Notes under the pieces: model-generated
What the model was told of the DNA's origin: nothing
The model's database searches: none
The model's input: the letters and a program-made list of their open reading frames with translations, nothing else
Part shown: positions 1-5,988 of the stretch, one piece after another
Numbering within the stretch: position 1 is the first letter of the stretch
How the letters are laid out: every line of letters begins with the position of its first letter
Source of the DNA: an uncultured Ruminococcus sp.
GTDB lineage: Bacteria > Bacillota > Clostridia > Oscillospirales > Ruminococcaceae
DNA length: 15,023 nt
Reading direction: 5' to 3'
NCBI GenBank assembly: GCA_910577575.1
Contig: CAJTOG010000048.1
Span: 1 to 15,023, forward strand
Made by a program: the position numbers and the translations under genes

Positions 1-723
1 AATATCTAAATATGAATCATTCAGTTCATTCTGAAAGCATACGCTTATATTACCTGTACGTAAAATCTTGACATTAAGATTTCCTATACCATGCTTCAAC
101 GCATTGCCAATCAGATTATCAAAAATCCTCATAAGCATATCTTTATTTGATTGTATCATAATTTTTGAAGTATCGCATATCAATATAATTTCACGTTCCT
201 GACCACAAAAATCATCATAATAATGTACTATGGATTCCTGTAGAATCTCCACAAGATTAATACGTTCAGTTTCTGGTTTAAAGTTATTTGAAACCATCTT
301 TGAAAATTCAAAGAATGAATTAATAAGTTCCTCAAGACGTGATAAACGCTGTTCAATAATACGGATTTCCCTTTCTTTTTCATCATCAGATAAATCAGAA
401 TTAAGAATTATATTTATATATCCCATTGCAGAAGTCAGAGGAGTACGAAGGTCATGGGATATATTTGTTATCATCTGTTCAAGTTCATGATTTTTCTTTT
501 TATAAAGTATCTGATTTTGACGAAGCTTCTTAAGAAGTTGGTTTATTTTATTTATAAGATTACTGTATATACCTCCGTTTTCCGAATGTATAAGTTCATT
601 TGAATCCTGTGAAAGTATTCTGTCAATCTGTTCTGAAATGCTTTTTATTTCGCATCTTTGCAAAAATAAAAGGAACAGCATTACGACTGATACCATTCCT
701 AAAATTACAAGTAATACTGTCAT
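1..723 (-). CDS. Sensor histidine kinase of ABC-transporter operon (C-terminus off window)
   Basis: Membrane-bound sensor kinase that should phosphorylate the response regulator encoded at the head of the same operon. The frame is open from ATG 723 to the window edge (241 codons seen). Residues 2-21 form a single hydrophobic segment, leaving almost nothing outside the cell. Residues 24-85 are a polar helical linker. The H-box SHDLRTP carries the phospho-acceptor His90, and the N-box DNLIGNALKHG holds Asn207. The G-boxes lie beyond the edge, so about 60-100 residues are missing. The start is 17 nt after the permease stop and is preceded by AGGGGGA at good spacing. Small one-segment kinases of this kind next to ABC-2 transporters usually respond to peptide antibiotics through the transporter; that role is inferred. 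The kinase assignment itself is secure. Confidence 0.93.
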   Translation of the reverse strand, partial: MTVLLVILGMVSVVMLFLLFLQRCEIKSISEQIDRILSQDSNELIHSENGGIYSNLINKINQLLKKLRQNQILYKKKNHELEQMITNISHDLRTPLTSAMGYINIILNSDLSDDEKEREIRIIEQRLSRLEELINSFFEFSKMVSNNFKPETERINLVEILQESIVHYYDDFCGQEREIILICDTSKIMIQSNKDMLMRIFDNLIGNALKHGIGNLNVKILRTGNISVCFQNELNDSYLDI

Positions 724-739
724 ATGCTGTTCCCCCTGA

Positions 740-1591
740 TTATTTGATTTCCGATTTTCTGAATGAAGTATATCCGAGACTTAAAAATGCGATAATAAGC
801 ACCGCACAATAAATATAGCTTTTTGCAATATAATTTACCGACGGTTCTGCTGCTAATTTGCCTATCATAATCTGAAGTTCAAAATTTGTAATTTCTGAAT
901 TAAGATTAAACAGTGTAATAGCCAAACTCATAACAACTTGAAATACCATTACAAGCGGAATTGCAATAACATTGAATACTGATGTTTTTCTGAATGTAAA
1001 GGCAAGTCCGATAAGTACGCTCATAAGTGCAATCATCGGCGGAAGCTGTAAAAAACTTATTTTGGTAACAGTCCATAAATTTGACGAAACTTTTCCGCCA
1101 TTGAAAATCAGATTTGCGAAATAACATACATATGTATTCATAAAAAATATGAAAATGCATATTCCGAAAACAAACAATGTTTTTGAAAAAAAATACCTGT
1201 TTCGGTTGATTGCTGAAGAAAGTGTATTTTTTACGCTTCCTGATGAAAAATCAACAGTTATGGCAAGTACGGCAATAAAAATGAATATATAATAAAGATT
1301 CATGTTTGAAGCGAGAACATCTTTATCAAGTTCATATCCTTCCATACTCAGCATTACTTTACGTATATCTTTTGCTGAAAGGTCATCAATCTCCAAAACA
1401 ATCGTATCATCAAGCTGTGTTTCCTGTGAATACTGTACCGTACTGACATCGCCGACATTTGCCTGTCCCACTGAACCAGGCTGAATTAAATAAATACTTA
1501 CGCCAATCATAAGCAAAACAAGTCCGATAGCAATATAGAAAGCAATATTTCTTGTAATACGGTACAAATCCGCCTTAATCATATTTATCAT
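740..1591 (-). CDS. ABC-2 type transporter permease
   Basis: Integral membrane subunit, 283 aa, that should pair with the ATPase encoded immediately upstream. Hydrophobic segments lie near residues 16-36, 95-115, 133-160, 172-198, 205-228 and 255-275. This gives the six-helix ABC-2 layout, with a large polar extracytoplasmic loop (about 40-92) between helices 1 and 2. The start ATG directly abuts the TAA of the ATPase gene (TAAATG), and GGAGG sits 8 nt before it, so the two are translationally linked. A second ATG three codons later is less well spaced. The likely role is export or membrane removal of a peptide antibiotic or other amphiphile, by analogy with BcrB-like permeases in operons with a two-component system. 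Sequence alone does not show the substrate. Confidence 0.88.
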   Translation of the reverse strand: MINMIKADLYRITRNIAFYIAIGLVLLMIGVSIYLIQPGSVGQANVGDVSTVQYSQETQLDDTIVLEIDDLSAKDIRKVMLSMEGYELDKDVLASNMNLYYIFIFIAVLAITVDFSSGSVKNTLSSAINRNRYFFSKTLFVFGICIFIFFMNTYVCYFANLIFNGGKVSSNLWTVTKISFLQLPPMIALMSVLIGLAFTFRKTSVFNVIAIPLVMVFQVVMSLAITLFNLNSEITNFELQIMIGKLAAEPSVNYIAKSYIYCAVLIIAFLSLGYTSFRKSEIK

Positions 1592-2503
1592 TTACTTTTC
1601 CTCCCCGACAAGTGATTTGAAATAATCTTCCAATGTGATACCTGTTTCATAAACCGATGAAACACCTATATTATTTTCTATAAGCGTTCTGTTCAGTTCT
1701 TCGGGATTAATATTCTCCTGATAAATACGGATTTCACTTCTGTCAATAACTTTATAGTCAGTTATACCTATTTTTTCAATTATTCTTGATGCACCCTTTA
1801 TATCGCTTGTCCTGACCGCAATACAACACATACATTCAAGGTCAAGTTCCTTTTTAGTAATTTCTTTCAAAACCTTTCCATGATCTATTATCAGAAAACG
1901 ATTAGCCGTCATATGGAGTTCGGAAAGAATGTGACTGGAAATTATGAAAGTAATTCCACGTTCTGTGTTCAGTTTTCTGAACGTTTCACGCAATTCACTG
2001 ATACCGATGGGGTCAAGACCGTTAATTGGCTCATCAAGAATAATAAGGTCAGGATTATCCATCATTGCAAATGCGATTCCGAGACGTTGTTTCATGCCAA
2101 GAGAAAATTTCCGAAATTTCTTGTTTTTTACTTCTGTAAGATTAACAAGTGAAAGAGCTTCATCAATCTGTTTAAAATCAGAAATACCTTTCTGATAAGC
2201 ATAATATTTCAGATTCTGATAAGCAGTAAGTCCACCGAAAAATGCAGGATTTTCAATCAGACAGCCAATGCGTCTCTTTTCCTTTTCAGTTGATGAACCT
2301 TTCTTTGAAAAAATTTCAAATTCACCACCTGATTTTTCTGTAAGACCTGTAAGAATCTTCATGACAGTCGTTTTTCCCGCACCGTTTCTTCCAATAAGAC
2401 CATAAACATCTCCACGATATACAGTCATATCTACGTTATCAAGTGCATTAAAACTTCTGTAGCTTTTACAGAGTCTTTCTGTTTTAAGTACAACTTCATG
2501 CAT
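1592..2503 (-). CDS. ABC transporter ATP-binding protein, BcrA-like
   Basis: Cytoplasmic ATPase, 303 aa, powering the ABC-2 permease encoded next. All nucleotide-binding motifs are present: Walker A GRNGAGKTT (38-46), signature FSLGMKQR (133-140), Walker B LIILDEP (153-159) and the switch His191 in SSH. The fold occupies roughly residues 5-230. The remaining C-terminal stretch of about 70 residues is the accessory domain typical of bacitracin-type (BcrA/YxlF-like) exporter ATPases, and the length matches that group. ATG 2503 follows TAGGAGG at good spacing. The gene starts 92 bp after the response regulator, and I see no convincing separate promoter in that gap, so it is probably in one operon with it. 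Substrate is inferred from operon type only: peptide antibiotics such as bacitracin or lantibiotics. Confidence 0.93.
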   Translation of the reverse strand: MHEVVLKTERLCKSYRSFNALDNVDMTVYRGDVYGLIGRNGAGKTTVMKILTGLTEKSGGEFEIFSKKGSSTEKEKRRIGCLIENPAFFGGLTAYQNLKYYAYQKGISDFKQIDEALSLVNLTEVKNKKFRKFSLGMKQRLGIAFAMMDNPDLIILDEPINGLDPIGISELRETFRKLNTERGITFIISSHILSELHMTANRFLIIDHGKVLKEITKKELDLECMCCIAVRTSDIKGASRIIEKIGITDYKVIDRSEIRIYQENINPEELNRTLIENNIGVSSVYETGITLEDYFKSLVGEEK

Positions 2504-2595
2504 ATAATTTAACCTCCTATTATTCAGTTGATATAATCATAATAACATGAATTTATAAAAAAACACTTAAATCAAATCTTAAAAAAGTATTAAAT

Positions 2596-3267
2596 TTATT
2601 TTTTCAGTCTGTAACCTATACCCCATACTGTTTCAATATAGTCACAATCGGGGTTACAGGCTTTTAATTTTTTTCTCAGCTTACTAATATGTACATTAAG
2701 TGTATTGTCATCAGCAGAATTTTCATAATCCCATACATTGTCATAAATCATAGCCTTTGTGCATATGCGTCTGGAATTTTCCACAAGAAGACACAGTAAA
2801 TCAAATTCATGTTTGGAAAGTTCCATAGATATTCCACAGCAAACAGCAGAATAGTCACTTTTATTCAATTCAATTTCCTTATAAGACAGCTTGTTACAGA
2901 TATTATTTCCATTTGAAGAATTTCTCAGCCGTGCTGAAATTCTTGCAAGCAATTCATCATTATGAAAAGGCTTTGTAATATAATCATCCGCACCGTATGA
3001 AAATAAATCTACCTTTTTTCCTACATCATGAATTGCACTCATAACAATTATAGGAACACTGTTCTTTGCTTTAAGCTGTCTGATAATGTCCTCACCCCTT
3101 TTTCCCGGAAGCATAAGGTCAAGAAGAATCAAATCCACATCATTGTTATATATAAGCAGTCCTTCAGTTCCGGAATATGCACTCAATGTTTCATATCCGT
3201 TCTGATTCAGCAATATCCGGAGCATATTATTAATATCAGTGTCATCTTCTATAATAAGAATTTTCAT
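2596..3267 (-). CDS. OmpR/PhoB-family response regulator
   Basis: DNA-binding response regulator, 223 aa, first gene of the two-component/ABC operon. The receiver domain (1-115) has the acidic pocket at E7/D8/D9, phospho-acceptor Asp50 in ILLDLMLPG, the switch Ser77 and the conserved Lys99 in ITKPF. The winged-helix effector (about 125-223) ends in the family-typical VWGIGYRLKK and contains the recognition-helix stretch NTLNVHISKLRKKL. ATG 3267 is preceded by a perfect AAGGAGG. Its partner is expected to be the kinase at the distal end of the operon. The regulator probably activates its own promoter and the transporter genes; direct repeats upstream of that promoter (3354-3384) are candidate binding sites. 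All key residues are intact. Confidence 0.95.
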   Translation of the reverse strand: MKILIIEDDTDINNMLRILLNQNGYETLSAYSGTEGLLIYNNDVDLILLDLMLPGKRGEDIIRQLKAKNSVPIIVMSAIHDVGKKVDLFSYGADDYITKPFHNDELLARISARLRNSSNGNNICNKLSYKEIELNKSDYSAVCCGISMELSKHEFDLLCLLVENSRRICTKAMIYDNVWDYENSADDNTLNVHISKLRKKLKACNPDCDYIETVWGIGYRLKK

Positions 3268-3326
3268 ATTTTACCTCCTTGTTATCTTGTTCTGAATAAT
3301 TATTTTTTATTATATAATCTATATCC

Positions 3327-3355
3327 AGTATACCATATTTTCAGAGTAATTTCAA
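3327..3355 (-). promoter_or_regulatory. Promoter of the response regulator/ABC operon
   Basis: On the minus strand, TTGAAA (3355-3350) is separated by exactly 17 bp from TATACT (3332-3327), with an extended TGG just before the -10. This lies about 60 bp upstream of the response regulator ATG. It is close to the vegetative sigma-A consensus and is the only good promoter in this orientation in the intergenic region. Confidence 0.75.
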
Positions 3356-3384
3356 CCGTTTTCCAATATAACAGGAAACCGTTT
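3354..3384. promoter_or_regulatory. Direct repeats AACCGTTT upstream of the RR promoter (candidate operator)
   Basis: Two identical 8-bp copies of AACCGTTT lie at 3354-3361 and 3377-3384, 23 bp apart start to start, or about two helical turns. The first abuts and partly overlaps the -35 box of the response regulator promoter; the second lies upstream of it. OmpR/PhoB regulators commonly bind direct repeats placed next to a -35 box, so these are candidate autoregulation sites. That assignment is inference. Confidence 0.4.
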
Positions 3385-3467
3385 AATAATATTCCCCAAT
3401 TTGTTATTTAATAGGAATATGGATAATAATCTTTTTAAATTTCATATTAATAACACTATTATACACA

Positions 3468-3496
3468 TTGACAAAAGTACGAAAACATACTATAAT
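3468..3496 (+). promoter_or_regulatory. Consensus sigma-A promoter of the MarR-MATE operon
   Basis: TTGACA at 3468-3473 and TATAAT at 3491-3496, separated by 17 bp: a perfect match to the vegetative consensus in both hexamers and spacing. The MarR start codon is 39 nt past the -10, with AAGGAGG in between. Such a strong promoter makes sense if it is normally held shut by a repressor, and the flanking dyads suggest that. Confidence 0.88.
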
Positions 3497-3520
3497 ATAA
3501 ATATGGTACGCTTTCATACT
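3476..3520. promoter_or_regulatory. Paired operator dyads for the MarR repressor
   Basis: Two 16-bp imperfect palindromes of the form rGTACG-N4-CATACT sit at 3476-3491 and 3505-3520, 29 bp apart. As direct repeats, the 19-bp units at 3477-3495 and 3506-3524 match at 15 positions, with the differences confined to the four spacer bases. The first fills the -35/-10 spacer and runs into the -10; the second covers the early transcribed region just before the ribosome site. This is the expected placement for MarR-type autorepression by promoter occlusion. Binding by the adjacent MarR protein is inferred. Confidence 0.68.
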
Positions 3521-3534
3521 ATAAGGAGGAAAAA

Positions 3535-3984
3535 ATGAATAAAGAAAACAACAAGCTAAAACGTCTTAATTATTCAGTAAGTGAACTGGAAAGTATATAT
3601 CATGATATTGCTTGCAAATTAGGAATATCCGACAGTGTTATGATAATTCTTTACGGAGTGAGTTTAATGGACGGAAAATGTTTACTTAATGATATTTGCA
3701 AAATGTCAGGAGTGCCAAAACAGACAATCAACTCTGCGGTCCGAAAGCTTGAAAATGATGGAATGATTTATCTTGAAAATCACAACGGAAAATCAAAAAC
3801 GGTATTCCTTACTGAAAAAGGCAGAGATTTTGCTGACAAAACTGTAGCACATCTTATTTCTGCCGAAAACAAAATTTTAGAATCATGGTCTGAAAACGAT
3901 GCAGATTTGTATATTGAGCTTAATCAGCGATATGCCAAAGATTTGAAAAAACAATTCAATATGATTGAAGAGGTGAAAAAATGA
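3535..3984 (+). CDS. MarR-family transcriptional repressor
   Basis: Small dimeric winged-helix regulator, 149 aa, the usual MarR length. The N-terminal and C-terminal helices (about 12-45 and 105-145) would form the dimer interface. The DNA-binding helices lie at about 50-75, with the recognition helix around PKQTINSAVRKLE, followed by a beta wing (78-95) ending in the characteristic LTEKGR. ATG 3535 follows AAGGAGG at good spacing. Its stop overlaps the MATE start (ATGA), so the two are co-translated. The pairing of a MarR regulator with a MATE pump resembles MepR-MepA of Staphylococcus aureus, where drugs release the repressor. It probably represses its own strong promoter through the two dyads around the -10. 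The ligand is unknown. Confidence 0.9.
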   Translation: MNKENNKLKRLNYSVSELESIYHDIACKLGISDSVMIILYGVSLMDGKCLLNDICKMSGVPKQTINSAVRKLENDGMIYLENHNGKSKTVFLTEKGRDFADKTVAHLISAENKILESWSENDADLYIELNQRYAKDLKKQFNMIEEVKK

Positions 3985-5321
3985 ACAAGAAACCTATTCA
4001 GCTTTCTGACCACTTCACTTATGGAAAACTTCTGAAATTTACTCTGCCGTCTATAGTGATGATGGTTTTTACGTCAATTTACAGCGTTGTCGACGGATAT
4101 TTTGTTTCAAACTATGTCGGAAAAACTTCATTTGCAGCAGTAAATTTTATTTATCCATTTCTTATGATTCTTGGTGCAGCAGGCTTCATGTTCGGAACAG
4201 GCGGAAGTGCGTTGACTGCCAAAAAAATGGGCGAAGGCAAATCAGAAAAAGCAAAGGAAATATTTTCACTCATTATATATACTTCACTTATCAGCGGATT
4301 TATCATCGCAATTCTTGGATTCATCTTTGTAAAACCCATTGCTAAACTTCTTGGTGCAGACGGACAACTCCTCGAAAACTGTGTAATATATGGACACATT
4401 ATAATACTTGCAGTTCCGGCATTCATTCTTCAGTATGTATTTCAGAGCTTCTTTATCACTGCTGAAAAACCTACACTCGGTCTTGCAGTGACAGTTTCGG
4501 CAGGCATTACAAATATGATTCTTGACGCAATTTTTGTTGCTGTTTTCAAATGGGGATTACAGGGTGCAGCTACTGCAACCGCATTAAGTCAGGTTGTCGG
4601 CGGTATTATTCCACTAATATATTTCAGTCGTCCGAATAAAAGCTGTCTGCGTCTTACAAAAACAAAATTTGATATATCAGTACTTACAAGAACCTGTACA
4701 AACGGTTCTTCCGAACTTATGAGCAACATTTCCTCTTCATTGATAAGTATGCTGTACAATACTCAGCTTATAAAATACGCAGAGGAAAACGGTGTTTCCG
4801 CATATGGTGTACTTATGTATGTAAATTTTGCTTTCCTTGCGATATTTATCGGTTATTCAATCGGTACTGCTCCCGTTACGGGCTATCATTATGGTGCAGG
4901 AAACAGTAATGAACTCAAGAGCATTTTACGTAAAAGTACGGTAATTATTTCAGTTTTTGCCGTATTTATGTTTTTATCAGCCAAACTTTTATCAAATCCT
5001 CTTGCAAAAATATTTGTAGGATATGACAATGAATTATGTGAACTAACTAACAGAGCTTTCTCAATTTTCTCATTCTCATTCCTGTTTGCAGGCTTTGCAA
5101 TTTTTGGTTCAGGATTTTTTACAGCTCTCAATGACGGTTTAACATCCGCACTTATTTCATTTCTAAGAACTCTTGTATTTCAGATTGCAAGCGTTATAAT
5201 TCTACCGCTTATATTCGGTATCGACGGTATATGGGCTTCAATGATTTTTGCTGAATTTATGGCTGCATCAATTTCTGTACTTTTCATATTCCTTAAAAGA
5301 AAAAAATACAATTATCTGTAA
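3981..5321 (+). CDS. MATE-family multidrug efflux transporter, MepA-like
   Basis: Membrane antiporter, 446 aa, which exports cationic drugs or dyes in exchange for sodium or protons. The length is close to that of S. aureus MepA (about 450). The protein is hydrophobic throughout, with about twelve membrane helices arranged as two six-helix halves. The N-terminal half has the family-typical stretch around SIYSVVDGYFVSNYVG, followed by a glycine-rich segment (GTGGSALTAKKMGEGK) as in MATE proteins. The C-terminus is a short basic tail. ATG 3981 overlaps the MarR stop by four bases. The ribosome site is GAAGAGGTG, inside the end of the MarR gene. The intrinsic terminator right after the stop defines a two-gene operon. 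Substrate range cannot be read from sequence. Confidence 0.93.
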   Translation: MNKKPIQLSDHFTYGKLLKFTLPSIVMMVFTSIYSVVDGYFVSNYVGKTSFAAVNFIYPFLMILGAAGFMFGTGGSALTAKKMGEGKSEKAKEIFSLIIYTSLISGFIIAILGFIFVKPIAKLLGADGQLLENCVIYGHIIILAVPAFILQYVFQSFFITAEKPTLGLAVTVSAGITNMILDAIFVAVFKWGLQGAATATALSQVVGGIIPLIYFSRPNKSCLRLTKTKFDISVLTRTCTNGSSELMSNISSSLISMLYNTQLIKYAEENGVSAYGVLMYVNFAFLAIFIGYSIGTAPVTGYHYGAGNSNELKSILRKSTVIISVFAVFMFLSAKLLSNPLAKIFVGYDNELCELTNRAFSIFSFSFLFAGFAIFGSGFFTALNDGLTSALISFLRTLVFQIASVIILPLIFGIDGIWASMIFAEFMAASISVLFIFLKRKKYNYL

Positions 5322-5324
5322 TAT

Positions 5325-5361
5325 AAAACACCGGACTGATTTTATTTCAATCCGGTGTTTT
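5325..5361 (+). terminator. Intrinsic terminator of the MarR-MATE operon
   Basis: A perfect 11-bp stem pairs AAAACACCGGA (5325-5335) with TCCGGTGTTTT (5351-5361) around a 15-nt loop, starting 4 nt past the MATE stop. The 3' arm ends in four T residues and is followed by an AT-rich tail. Because the 5' arm begins with a run of A, the structure might also work weakly on the minus strand. Confidence 0.88.
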
Positions 5362-5399
5362 CATAATTTTCATATTATTTTACAGAAAACCTGATTATC

Positions 5400-5516
5400 A
5401 ATTCCAACTAAAATTTACCTGATAACTCCATTACCACAACCGTCAGCTACCAGATACCATTAACCTTCAGATATATAAATAACAGGATTCCATCTGCATG
5501 ACCCTCGCTCACACAT
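5400..5516 (-). pseudogene. Possible relic of a small cysteine-containing protein
   Basis: On the minus strand from ATG 5516, one frame reads MCERGSCRWNPVIYISEG, then TAA (5462-5460), then WYLVADGCGNGVIR, then TAA (5417-5415). The text on both sides of the first stop is rich in Trp, Cys, Tyr and Gly and reads like one continuous small protein interrupted by a stop. It begins inside the end of the 118-aa frame at 5509-5865, in a different phase. No ribosome site is evident. I do not recognise the family. The composition recalls small zinc-binding proteins, but that is only an impression. It could equally be chance. Confidence 0.25.
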
Positions 5517-5865
5517 CTTTTCTTTCTGTGTCTGATAAATTATAAATAAGTTCAAAGCTGTATCTTTTCAATGCATACTCTGATATTTGTTCATTATTAC
5601 AGATACAGCTATATATTTTTGAAAGATTCAGTTCTTCAAATCCGTATTTCTGAGTCAATGATACAGCATTAAAAAATTGTTCTGACCATATCATATTATA
5701 TGTATCGCCGATTATACAGCAGTTTTCAGCTTGATTGTTTCTAAATCTCAGAAAGCTTGCACTGTATTTTCTGACAGAATAATTTTGAGTACTATTTTTT
5801 ATGCCGTGAATTAAAAATGAAGTAAACTCGTCGTTTTCATACTTGTTTCTATATAAATATTCCAA
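5509..5865 (-). pseudogene. Unrecognised 118-aa frame, probably remnant of a longer gene
   Basis: The frame is open for 118 codons but has only a TTG (5865) as possible start, and no Shine-Dalgarno sequence precedes it. Directly upstream in the same phase is a TAA (5883-5881), and before that an ATG (5931) opening 16 coding-like codons (MGIEDYDYRNLYNINS). A single nonsense change would therefore turn a 134-aa protein starting at 5931 into this broken form. The product is soluble, with no signal or membrane segment, and is rich in Tyr, Asn and Ser. I recognise no domain. It follows the hybrid kinase in the same direction with a gap of about 120 bp and could be read through from it. A genuine short gene with a weak TTG start is the alternative. 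Confidence 0.4.
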
Positions 5866-5988
5866 ATCATTTCTATCAGTTTATGAATTTATATTGTACA
5901 GGTTCCGGTAATCATAGTCTTCAATCCCCATATTCGTCTTTCACGATAATTGTATCGAATCTGAAAAAACTATCCGATTTCTTTTGAC

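Noticed and set aside
2520..2590. Possible attenuator or terminator between the response regulator and the ABC ATPase (TTAA repeats followed by seven T on the minus strand)
   Set aside because: The stem would be AT-only and bulged. The sequence is better explained as AT-rich spacer within one operon, and I see no convincing promoter there either.
5940..5988. Hairpin after the hybrid kinase stop (ATCGGAT pairing with ATTCGAT)
   Set aside because: It has only seven pairs including a G-U, and the T run sits in the loop rather than after the stem, so it is not a convincing terminator.
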